Source: Syngnathus acus (lineage: Eukaryota; Chordata; Actinopteri; Syngnathiformes; Syngnathidae). From it: a stretch of 64,000 nt of DNA. Below, in pieces: positions 15,007-42,200 of this stretch; the first letter of the stretch is position 1, and each line of letters starts with the position of its first letter. The stretch lies in the NCBI RefSeq assembly GCF_901709675.1, contig NC_051101.1, positions 14,655,416 to 14,719,415 on the forward strand, given 5' to 3'. The notes under the pieces are model-generated. The model was not told the origin of the DNA, made no database searches, and saw nothing but the letters and a program-made list of their open reading frames with translations. Made by a program: the position numbers and the translations under genes.

Positions 15007-15060
15007 CCAAGTCAGCTGCGACTCTTGTGAGGAAAAGCAGTTCAGAAAATGGATGGATGT
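15007..15060. mobile_element. Fragment of the LINE-tail-like repeat, reverse orientation
   Basis: CAGCTGCGACT followed by GTGAGGAAAAGCAGTTCAG and AAAATGGATGGATG is the reverse complement of the start of the repeat seen at 7095. It lies in or next to the WASHC5 3' UTR. Confidence 0.6.
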
Positions 15061-15325
15061 TTCATTTCAAACTTTCTGATGAGCCAACTTTGTATACAAA
15101 CTCTTAGAATGGGTTCCCCCCCCCTACACTATTGCCTCGTTACCCAACACATTTGACACGCAAATCTATTACATGTGATGTTACAAAATGCTAAGCTGTA
15201 ATGTTAGGAACTCCAAGGCAATTTGATCTATCTATGCATGTACAAAATACAATCTTACATGTGCTTCAAGACAATAAAAACGGAAGTGCATACAAAAGGC
15301 AATAAAAGTAGTTTTGGCTGGATCT

Positions 15326-22255
<6,930 letters not shown>

Positions 22256-22977
22256 CAGACAAGAGGAGCCACACCTGTACAACAGGGTACAGGCAACGAC
22301 TGAACACAGCATTTCCACAAACAACGCGTCCTATTAACAGCAAGAATGCACTCTGTCCACTTATTTTCCGCGTGTATACATACTACTTACTTCCTGCTAC
22401 AAGTCCCATTCGTAGTCGTGAATTATGTACCTCTACATGCATGTATACTAGGTTCATTCAACGACGTACGTTGTGCGCGCACAACGGAAACAGATAGGGA
22501 AGGAAGGAATAAACATAGCGTGAGATCACGTAAATGTTAGATGCTAGTTTAGGTCTCCGTCCTTCAACTTCGCTTTGATGCTATGTATGCAGTTCATACA
22601 AGTCGAATCACATGTCTTACATTACGTACCTTTATATGCGTCAGTGGTCGAATACACCGTTGGAAAGCCTCGTGATGTTGGAGCAATCGTCCCGTGGATT
22701 TTCTTTAACCCATTCACTGTTTACTTCCTCATGACCAAACATGTGACCTTACCGTTGGGTGCGTTTGATTCACAGCAAGTAACGCGCCGATGCGGAAACT
22801 ACAGAAGCACAAGCGGTCACGTGCTGCATTTAGCATTGACGAAATATTGCCGCGTTAAAAATCGATACTTTGGAAACAAACCTAGAAAGTTATTCGTACA
22901 TCTACCAAAGTTGCTGTTGTTGTTTTATAGCTCTTGAAGACTAAAGGCTGAGGGCGCTGTGTTGAAATTGCACTTAC

Positions 22978-23110
22978 TTTAGAAATTCCACCATGATTCG
23001 CCAGATGGCGACAGAGATCCACTGTTTCCCGATATTTATTGCTGCAATGCATCACTTGCTCTTGCTCGGTGAAATCCATTTGCATCATAATTTGGAACAC
23101 AGTCAATGAT
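22978..23110 (-). other. Candidate 5' untranslated exon of WASHC5
   Basis: On the minus strand the segment ending TTTCTAAA is followed by a consensus donor GTAAGT (22977-22972). An acceptor (TTGTACAG) lies just upstream of the first coding ATG at 22255. The segment carries a short open frame that would join out of frame with strumpellin, so it would act as an upstream ORF. The outer boundary is a guess. Confidence 0.35.
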
Positions 23111-24074
23111 TGTTTTAATCAATCACAAATGAGTGCCAAGAACGGTTGGTGTGACTTTTGTGATGTTTTGCGGACCGCTCCACCGAAACGTCACCCGTTT
23201 CAGACGCGCTCCCGCAGAAAGGGAACGCACCTTACATGGCAGAATAACGTCACATCCTCAAGTTCAGCGGCGGTCCTTTGCCTCGGCTTAGTGTACAACT
23301 TACTTTTGTTTCATGAATAGGAGAGACGCTGATTTCAATCTGTTAAGGACGTGAGAGATAATTGGCAAATTTATTATTTTGTAGTTTGTACCAACGAGGG
23401 GAGCCGAGGAGAAGTTGGCATGTGTTTGGGATGTCAGCGAGTCCGTCTTCACTTTCAAACGGACGATAAGCTCCTTTCGATGTTTACAAAGCTAGCAGGC
23501 TAACCCGGAATGTTGTGAGGTCTTTGCTTGTGGCCAGCCAGAGTCGTTTGACCGTCACATGTGACGTCAGCAAAGTCCAAACAAGACACATGTGCCTTAG
23601 CAATTCTCTTGGAACTTCCCTTTGAAATGCGTTATGTTAAACCTTGGAGGCTCCAATGTTAGCTTGTGTCCCCGTGTCCGAAAGGAGCAAACAGTTCGGT
23701 TTGCAAGAACTGCATGCACGACCGAGCATTGGGTTCGGTGGTTTTCGTTCATAAGTACGCGTAAGTTTTGCTGCGTTTGGGCTTTTGAAGTCATAGACGC
23801 TTTATGGTCGAAATGGAGACTGGCTGAAAATTGAAGGTAGCGCTCCATACGTCGATGTCGCTCGTACCGCCGGCCGGCTGGGGGTAAACGGAATGAATAT
23901 TAGAAATCGCCCACATGCTTTGGATCAGCTGCCGGACTTGCGACAGGCATCCGAAGCAGGAGGTGGCAAACTTGCAACCCGATGGCGGCGGAACTCTCCC
24001 ACAAGCGTTGGTAAAGCGTCGGGACTCTTTGGCTTGATCTATCCCCGAACATCTTGGCTCACGTTGTAGAACAC
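23111..24074. promoter_or_regulatory. Divergent intergenic region between WASHC5 and EXT1
   Basis: The two genes point away from each other and their coding starts are 1.8 kb apart, so both promoters must lie here or just outside. AACGTCAC-type CRE half-sites occur at about 23187 and 23246. A 41-codon upstream frame (ATG 23915, TGA 24035-24037) ends 37 bp before the EXT1 start. No other gene is seen. Confidence 0.5.
23554..23569. promoter_or_regulatory. Overlapping palindromic E-box and full CRE
   Basis: GTCACATGTGAC (23554-23565), a 12-bp palindromic E-box of the MITF/TFE/USF type, overlaps a full CRE TGACGTCA (23562-23569). It is centrally placed in the WASHC5-EXT1 divergent region. Motif match only. 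Confidence 0.4.
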
Positions 24075-29146
<5,072 letters not shown>

Positions 29147-30060
29147 CCCTCCAGAGCTCTCTGGACGTTGCTGAGAAAGGGGCGTCCGTCCGGTTCTTCT
29201 GTTGGATCAGTGGAGAAGCACGTACGGATGAGAGAGAGAGAGAGAGAGGGGTGACGCGGCAAGATGCACCGGAAGACGGCACACACCTCGTCTTCTCTGT
29301 ATGGCGTCTTTAGTTTTCTCTCTCGCTCTCTCTCTCTCTCATGTTTGGGCAGTTGCAGAGTATGCAGCGCCATCTCTATTTGAAGGCACCGAAGACCTAA
29401 AATTGACAAACCAGAAATGGAATAACCAGCGTCTTGGAATTGGACGCTTTTTTTTTTGTGCTCCAAATAGTAACATACTACTGCAGCGTTCTGGAACTCT
29501 TCCCCTCAGTATACAGTACTATGCACACGTTCATGAACGTTTAAGAATGAAGAGGATAACACTATTTTGGATGCCTTTTTATAGTTCTAGTGTTTTTTTA
29601 TGATGATGATGATGATGATTATTATTGTTGTTAATAATGATACAGCGCTCCACCCACTGTTTCACATACAGTGGCCGGCCGGGTGGGTGGGTCCGTGAGG
29701 AGAGCAGTGACAAGCCCTTCACCATATTTCGGATCATATTATGCTCAGTGCCTCAACACTAGCCTTTTCATTTGCAAGTCTAAATAAAAAGATGTGGTCC
29801 AAAATGGGTTTCAAGCTGCTTTTACTCGTATTGTCCTCATAATTTGTTTAACTCGTATTAAAGTGCCTATTGACTAAAAATGGAAACCCTATAGAATAAA
29901 ATAAATACAAAAAAATAAACGGACGAATACGATTATTTTAATCGAACTATTTTCTATATAAACTATTTGGTTTGAATCTTTTTCATTTTCACTTGATTTG
30001 GTTGCCCCCCTCCCCCTGTCGGCCGCAAGTGCTCACTGCGCCTTGCCTCCCCCTCAGGAA
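29147..30060. other. EXT1 3' UTR and EXT1-RAD21 spacer
   Basis: Contains GA/CT dinucleotide tracts at about 29227-29249 and 29317-29340 and a GAT/TAT run at about 29599-29632. A poly(A) signal lies at 29783. No gene is seen between the two; UTP23, SLC30A8, MED30 and AARD, which lie in this neighbourhood in human, are not found. Confidence 0.55.
29783..29788 (+). terminator. Candidate poly(A) signal of EXT1
   Basis: AATAAA in a TAAATAAAAAGATG context, about 640 bp after the EXT1 stop. Confidence 0.5.
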
Positions 30061-30235
30061 ACTCCTCCTCCGCCATTTTTGACTGTAAACATCCTGTGGA
30101 TTTTAAAAGGGCAGCGGTGAGCGGGAGGAAGGCGACTGGCGCCATCTTTTCTGTTTTAATGAGTACGACGGGGAGAAATTCGCTGGGAGAAGTAACATCA
30201 TCTGTGGAACTCCACAATCTATCGGTGTACCGCCG
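30060..30235 (+). promoter_or_regulatory. RAD21 core promoter and 5' untranslated exon
   Basis: Two YY1-like motifs (CCGCCATTTTTG at about 30070, GCGCCATCTT at about 30139) precede a segment that ends at a consensus donor, GCCG|GTAAGT, at 30235/30236. The first coding exon is 0.7 kb away and begins with the start codon after untranslated bases, as in human RAD21. The transcription start is not placed. Confidence 0.5.
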
Positions 30236-30309
30236 GTAAGTAGGTTCTCACTTGGATGCGTATTGTTTTGTGCCATTTTCTTTTTTTTTTTTGGGAGGGG
30301 TGGGGGTAA

Positions 30310-30324
30310 GGGGGGGGGGGGGGG
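30310..30324. repeat. Poly-G run of 15
   Basis: Fifteen G in RAD21 intron 1, just after a TGGGGG block. Homopolymers like this are error-prone in sequencing and can form G-quadruplexes. Confidence 0.85.
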
Positions 30325-30932
30325 TACGCAAGCACGGTAGTACTAATTCAGGCCTTCGTGCTACGAGGAAGAGTCGTTAGCCGTTAGCTAGAACATCACT
30401 TATGACAACGTAAGGATGGTAAAGTATTGTTTTGAAATAAATGCACTTTGGACTCTGGAAGAAGACGTCAGAAGAGCCACGCTGAAAATGTCTAGCACAC
30501 ACAAATGCGTAATGAATGCTAATGCTATTTGGCGTACAATTTCGATCATGGCGCCGATTACGTATTTGTTGGCGCGATTGTCTACATTTTCGTCTTGACT
30601 GCTCTCTGAATCGATCTACCGTTAGGTAACTCATTTGTTCATTTGAATGATTCCATTTCTGCTCAATCTACCGTTTGCCATCTGGGATGTCGGAACTCGC
30701 AACAGTCTCTCCTGGGCTTCTACTAGTAATTCCAAGTATTACCGTCCACATTTGGCATACAATGGCATTGTGTTGAACACATTTGAAATGCCCCTTTTGT
30801 AGGTATTTTTCGTTTTGTTTTGGAATGATTCAATCCGACCAGGTCCCAGTAAGAGCGGCAATACCACATATATTGTGTTGAACGAAATCCATTTTGCTCA
30901 ACAGGTGAGCCTACGCCATTGTCAGTGTGTGA

Positions 30933-35028
<4,096 letters not shown>

Positions 35029-36168
35029 ACATTGACAGAGGAAAAAACACTGATTGCCACAGACATCTTTTTTTTTTTTTTTGTTTTTTTTTGTTTTTGT
35101 TTTATAAACACGCAGCTTTGTTTTTTTGTTTTTTAACTTTTTTTTCTCATACACCCCCAACCAAGATGAAAGGTGGGGTTGGTTAGTTGGAAAGGTTTTT
35201 GGATGTTTGAAAATTATTTTACTGTACTTTAGGTGGACTCATGCTGTATTCACTTAGTTCAAACAAAAGAATGTTAACAGTTATATTTATATAAAAGACA
35301 ACAACAACAACACACTTCCATCACCAATTTGTAGGCTTTGATTCATTTGCTTTTAAGTTAACTTTTCTACTTTGAAACAGTACCCCTCTAGCCCTGTAAA
35401 TATTACGTTTCTATCATGAGAACTCATGGGTTCCATGTGAAACGCTGCAGCGGCTATGTACATAATATGGGAAGGTACTGTTTTATTTCTCAGAAGTGTA
35501 ACTCCACCTCCTTGTGTGTGTTTACCCCCCCCTCACATAATACAAGTGAATCTGTCAAATATCCTCCCTGGGGGCCAGATATATCATACTTTAGTTATAA
35601 AATTCAGACAGTTTGTCAGTTAAACTTCATTAGCTTTTTTTTGTGTGTTTCACATTTATGCTTGTACACCTTTTTGCATTATGTAACTAGAAAATGTACT
35701 TGGTACAGATACGTGCAGTGTCCCACCTTTTTAGTCTTTGGGTAATGTCTAGTGATACATCTGTAAAGATTGGAAATAAAAATGTTTTACATACACCATC
35801 GCTGCATATTATTCGTAACCCTAATTTTAAACTGAGATGACAGCTCTTTCTTTGAACATCTATTTTACATTAAATGCATTCAGAACATTGACTATGCTCA
35901 TGAAATGGACGCATTTTTGATTTCCAGAACATCACAATGTAAATGTAATTCAAATAAATCGAGGGAAATGACATAAAAGGTGTTAATGGGAGGAACAGGT
36001 ATAATTTTGTAATAATGATGGCATACTTGACATTATTTTAAGCGTGTACGTTCCCAGAATTCTTGGGATTATACCGTGTCGGTGTGTTCGGAACTTACCT
36101 TTGTGGCGTGTGTTTCTGCACGAACAGGAAACTCACATCATATCGGAAATGTCCGTTCTAAATTGTGT
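35029..36168 (+). other. RAD21 3' UTR and RAD21-EIF3H spacer
   Basis: A T-rich block at 35067-35145 (GTTTTTTT runs) follows the stop codon. The poly(A) signal is at 35775-35780. No gene is seen in the remaining 0.4 kb. Confidence 0.6.
35775..35780 (+). terminator. Poly(A) signal of RAD21
   Basis: AATAAA in GGAAATAAAAATG, 750 bp after the stop codon, which suits a normal RAD21 3' UTR. Confidence 0.65.
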
Positions 36169-36239
36169 CCCCCTTTTCCTCGTGTAGCGGGCTTGTTGAG
36201 AGTTTCCAAGTAAGAGCTGTGGACTAGTTTACCGTCGTA
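36169..36239 (+). promoter_or_regulatory. EIF3H 5' leader with a TOP-like pyrimidine tract
   Basis: CCCCCTTTTCCTC at about 36169-36181 lies about 60 bp before the start codon. If transcription starts at a C in this tract, the mRNA would have a 5' terminal oligopyrimidine motif, known for several eIF3 subunits and translation factors and controlled through mTOR/LARP1. Confidence 0.35.
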
Positions 36240-39200
36240 ATGGCCTCGACTGGTGGCACTTTGGACTCCCCTGTGAAGCAGATCCAGATCGATGGTTTGG
36301 TATGTGCCACAGAACGCTTTCGTTTCACTATTTGATGGTAAATGTTGTTCGAAAAAGGGAGCACCTTTACCAGATGCGGAGCAGTTGCTTGCGCGCAAGC
36401 ATCATCGTAGCGTTAAGATGCAAATGTGTGGCGCCTTCTTGATTGCTGGCGTCGAAAGTAAACGTCAATCATTTCATGACTATATGGTTACGACGCATTG
36501 TTAACGTGAACAGATAGACCTGACTTGTTTTTGTCAACCACTAGTGCGTTTCACAACTAGCAAAAAGCTACCTGTTTAGCTGTTGCTTAAAACGCGAAAA
36601 AAGATATCAATTAGGACTCGAGTACCATCTTGTTTAACATGGAGCCATAAACGCATTTCAGCAGCCAACAGTCATCTCATGTCATCACTTCACCAAAATC
36701 ATTACAAATGGTAACCCGGATGAGACGCAAGTTCGTTTTGAGCATCTTCACTAAATTCATGTCCAAAAAACAAAGGAAAAAATATATAAAATAAGTCATG
36801 TCAAAAAAACAAAGGAAAAAATATATAAAATAAGGTAATAATATATAAAATGTTGTATTAGAATTAAAAAAAAAAATCTCCCCTCATTCTCAGACATCTC
36901 GTCCCATCCTAGTTTTCTTGAAATGTATGTATGGGATTAGCGACCCCGCAAACAGAACAGGAGCAACTAAATTCCGATTATTCTACCAAGGCAAATCCAT
37001 GATGCATGTGGTGTGTGTTCGTGTGTTGTCATCAAATAAAATCTATTCGGCGTCAGTGTATCAATTTTTTATTTCAACAGAGGGCAATATCTATTTCTTC
37101 TTTGTTTAATGACAGCCAGTGTGAAAGAAGCAGTCCCTACACACAAACAATAGGCTGTCATTAAAGGGAGTCATAAAAATGCATTAGATCATAAGGAGGG
37201 AGGAGAATTTGAGTGGCAACGTAAGCATAGGATGGATGGATGGATGGATGGATGGATGGATGGATGGATGGATGGATAAGCCCACTATGTAGTAGCCCTA
37301 TTTATACAGCAGAGGACAAAGTAGCTTCGCTTCCATGTACTTGTGTGCCTTCGGCCACTGCTCCACTCCACGGGTACATGCTCACATGCGCACTGCCATG
37401 GACACAAAGCAGTTTAGCGTGTGTGTGTGTGCGTGCGCCTCACTCAACGCAGGAGCTGAACTTGCCAGCTGCTGCCTTCCTTTTATCTTGCTAATTAAAC
37501 TTGCCCTGGAGTCTTGGGACCTTCATTTCATATCTCAATATTTTACCTCAATGTGTATTCAATAGCGCGCTAATGAGATTTTCTTGACTCCTTTTCCATT
37601 CTCATTAGCCGGAACTTAAATTAAAACGTGTAACCTCAATTGGAGTGTCAGCAAACGTGTCGGTTTCAGGTAGCGATCCCCCCCCCCAAAATGCCAGAGT
37701 GCAGCGATGCGGCGTAACACTAGCTCTCGGCTTGCATCATAGGATGTGCCTGCCTGTCAGAGGTGTAGCTGGAGGGCTCCCCTAACCCTCAGACGCTTGC
37801 CGTGTTAACAGTGCAAGTGCGTTTGTTGTAACTTGAAGTCTGTCAGCAGTCTGGTTGCCTCCCGCCATTGCGGTCCATTTTGAAAATCTCCTTTTCTTTG
37901 GAACATGTCGTATTTAACAAGCTCTGAGTAAAGGACAAGCCAGAGCTCGGGTTACAAATAAGGTTTGGAAGTAGGAAACGAGTGGCATCGTATGGCCTAA
38001 AGATGTGTGTCAAAAAAGCCGCTCTCTCTCTCTCTCTCTCTCTATCTGTGTCTTATTTGGCTGCTGCAGGTGGTGCTGAAGATCATCAAGCACTACGAAG
38101 AGGGCCAGAGCAGCGAGGTGGTTCAGGGCGTCCTCCTGGGCCTGGTGGTTGATGATCGGCTGGAGATCACCAACTGTTTCCCCTTCCCGCAGCATACTGA
38201 GGATGATGCCGACTTTGATGAAGGTAAACGCTTTCCATTGATCCAAGCGCCCTTTGGTAGCGCTGCTTAAATCAACCGGGGGATATGATTTGCACCAAAC
38301 GGTGCAATATTTTCGCACTCCTAGTCAGCGAGCCATTTGCTGCTCATTAAATCCTTATGCCCCCCTTGAATCACTGGGCACTCTGCGTGCCCCTGAAAAG
38401 TGAGATGAGTGGACGCGGCGGCGCACGCCGTTCATCTTTGTGTGGACCGATCCAATGATATCCGTGGGCGCCGTTTGTCGCTGCATCTCTTTGACATTCA
38501 GGTGTCATTTGCCATTTGCACTCCAAAAGGGCCACTTTTTGCCACAGCTAATACAATGGAAACAAAAAGTCTCTGTGGGTGGCTTTTGATACATTTCTCG
38601 CTGAGATTCCACTTTCCTCTCGTGTTACCTTGCAAATCATGTCCGTCGGCCGTCGACACCGAGGGAATACTCGCCGAGTCAATCTGCATGTTTTCCTCAA
38701 TCACCGTGGTGAGATCGCAATGATGGCTATTTATAGTCATCACCACTGCATGCCTGAGAGTGGCTGGTGCAGATGCTGCAGATGGGTGGCTGCTGTGACA
38801 AACAGGAGCAGGAGACGGAGCGGCAAATAGTCCTTCGACCCCAAAACGGCAAGGGCGCACCCTGCTTTTTGGAGAAAAAGGCCTTGGAAAAGAAGCGAGT
38901 CACTTTGTGGGAGTAGGCTGCGCTCTACTAAGACAGCGCCTTTGCTGGAAGTAAAGTAGGCCTACGTAGTACGTCATCGTCCAGCCACCGTGGTCTGCTT
39001 TCGCTTCAGGACAACCATTTTTGTCAAAATGCAAATGAATGCATAAACAAGTCGAGCAGCTTCTGCAAGGTCAGCCTTCACATTGTCAGTTGGAGCTGAC
39101 GTAGGTTAATTGAAGTCAGAGAATTCAAAATGCCGTGACCCCTCAACTCCTTGCTGTAAACACACTGGAGACGGCCGGCTGCGTGCGTGCAAGAAGCTGT

Positions 39201-42200
39201 GATGAGGTCCTTCTTGGAGGTTGCCCTTCAATAAATAACTCTACCTGTCCCAAATGGGAAATTGATTTTTCCTTGTTCTCCCCGAGTGAGGCCAATTAGA
39301 TGAGTGCGCTGATGGTACCCTGTGAACATTTTCACTCGCTGTCACCTTTTGACTGCACGGTGCAAATGCAAGGTTGGCTCTTAGCACACAGATGCGTAGA
39401 GATCTCATTTGGAATCAGATATAAATCACGTGTGGATGGGATCCCCCAGGTGCAGTCTTCATTTCCATCACTTTTAGCCATCTGCTCCATTGTCTCATCA
39501 TGTTGTAGAACACAAGAAGAGAAAGTGCAAGACAAAATGAAAAAGGAGCCAATCATAGGAGAAAGTTAGAGGGCGGGCAAGCAAGCACAAGAAGAGGAGA
39601 CATGGAAAAAGATTGACAGCAAAAGTAAAGAGCTGTTTGTGAGACGCTTGTCAATATTTGTTCTGTTTTGCTGAAGGCCGTATGTGGTTTTCTTCTTCTC
39701 ATCGTTCGCCACGACTAATGTTATTTCCTCCAAAATGGATACTTTGCTGCTGTTATGGGGTTGTTGGTGTCTTTTTCTGGCTTACTTGAAGTAGAATCTC
39801 GCATTGCATTGCATTGCATTGCATTGCATTGCATTGCATTGCATTGCATTGCATTGCATTGCATTGCATTGCATTGCATTGCATTGCATTGCATTGCATT
39901 GCATTGCATTGCATTGCATTGCATTGTGGCCAACAGTAAAGGTGGGTTGATAGTCATGGCTAACTTGCATGATTCTCCTCTCCTTCATTGAATTCTGGAG
40001 CCATTTTGATGGGGATGTCTTGTTACAAACATCAGACATGCGCACAATAGCTACAGCCTATGTTTTTCTCACTGTTAAAGCACGTGTGTCATTTGTGGGC
40101 CATGCAATAGTGACAATGTGGTGATGTGAACGTGTTGTGACACACACTTAGGTGGAGCTTGACTTTTGAAGACACGGCCGCTCTCATCTCTGAAATGTTG
40201 TGGCCTGCAGCAGCATGCAAGCTCTCCAGCGCTTCGCCTCATCCGCTATTAGAGTAGGGACTGTCTGTCGGCTTCATTGCTCCAACAGCGACCAAGCCAA
40301 CTCAATTATGCACATACATGCTGGCTGCTTGCTTGTGTTTTGGTTTCCCTCTGGGCAGCAAGACTTAAGCTTCCAGTTCGTCTGTGAGTAACAAAGCGTT
40401 TTGGGATGGTGGTGATTATCATTCAAATTGGATTCATTGAGGAGGAAGATGGATGGATGGATGGATGGATGCATGGATGGATGGATGGATGCATGGATGG
40501 ATGGATGCATGGATGGATGCATGCATGCATGAATGAATGTTTGTCCAGTGTCTTGAAGAATGTATTGGGAAAGAAAGCAAAAGCTTTTAAATGCAGTGCT
40601 GTAGATTGTCACCCAAATTGGCAAATGTCTGAAGTTAAATGAAAGCAATGATGAACATGTTGGCAGAGGAATGTCCTTATTGCAATATTTAGCTAGGTAC
40701 GCTCATTATTTGTGTCCTTGAGCTCTCTCTTGTTAGCCAGCAGCGCAGTGCGTTGCCCCTTTCCACCTCTGCTTTGGTCACAAGAAGGTGGAGGGAGGGA
40801 GGGAGGGAGGGAGGGGGCCACAGCTGCCCAATAATGTCTGCCTGTCGGCCGCTACGGCTGTTCGCAATGAAACGATTGTCTGGCACGGCACCCTATCTGT
40901 CCCCTCCAGCCGTAACCTGCGACTGTCTGTATGTGTCTTTTCTCTTCTCCGCTGGGATAGCTCGATTTATCAGCAACCGGAATGAACAAGCGGAAGGAAT
41001 GTCAGTGGTGGACATTTCTAGAACAGACATGAAACGGCGGGACCACCAATCAATCGCCTGATAAGCGAGTGGAGCCGTTTCACTTTGTCCAATGTTTCTT
41101 TTTGTCCCTCTTCCTTCACAGCTCCAGATGGAGACGTCGCTCCCGGTGGCCAAACACGAAGAAAATGATGGCGGTGTTGTCAAATAAAACCAATTCGGTC
41201 GCTTATAACGTAAATCATTTTCAACACGCTACGTGAAAAGCTGTGGCCGTATAGCGTGCTTCCTGGCCGGAAGGACGCTTCCAAGTGGGCTTCTCCCCGT
41301 CCAGCCCGTTTCCTTACCCGTCCGCTCGAAATGATTTGCGGGCAAATGGCCGGCCGCCCTCGCTCGTTTGGTGGCAAAGAAATCCTCACTCTTGTGTTTC
41401 TGCTCGCAGTCCAGTACCAGATGGAGATGATGCGTTCTCTGCGTCACGTCAACATCGACCATCTGCACGTCGGCTGGTACCAGTCCACCTACTACGGCTC
41501 CTTTGTCAGCCGAGCCTTGCTGGACTCCCAGTTCAGCTACCAGCATGCCATCGAGGAGTCGGTCGTGCTCATCTATGGTCAGTCCTCTTTATTGTATTGT
41601 TTGTATCGCATCTGATGAGTTGTTTAACGTCTCTGGCTTTCCCCGTTTCAGACCCTATAAAGACGGCCCAAGGCTCGCTGTCTCTGAAGGCCTACAGGCT
41701 CACTCCCAAACTCATGGAGATCTGCAAAGAGAAAGATTTCACACCTGAAGGGTTTGTGTCTCAATGTCAATGTGTGCATTAGTTGATCACAGATGCTTTC
41801 CCCCCATAGCTCTGTGCCGGTGTCGTGGGGCTTCCCACGGCTCCGTTGCACAAGGTCTCTTCAATCCTCCTCATTTGGTTTGTCACCATCCACGCACGCA
41901 CGCACGCACGCCTCCTGCGCCTGAACTCGGTCACGTCCGCTGTGACGCCCATTGCTCAGAGGCTGCCAAAAAAGAAAGACTTGATTTCATGATTGATTTG
42001 AATTGATGCAATTGCCCTGCCTCAAGTTAATTATGCCAGTGGTGATACATGTCTTTGGACGCGGCGGTCGGTCTCTTTCATTCGAAGAATACCAATTGTG
42101 CGTTTGAGTACAATGGAGCCATCCCTCGGATGCGCCCTCCAAGTACACAGAGCACGGCACGGACTTGAGTTTAGAATCTGAAGCATCAAATGAGTCTTGG

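Noticed and set aside
39721-40045. Repetitive proteins from the GCATT array
   Set aside because: Pentanucleotide repeat artefact, open on both strands inside an EIF3H intron.
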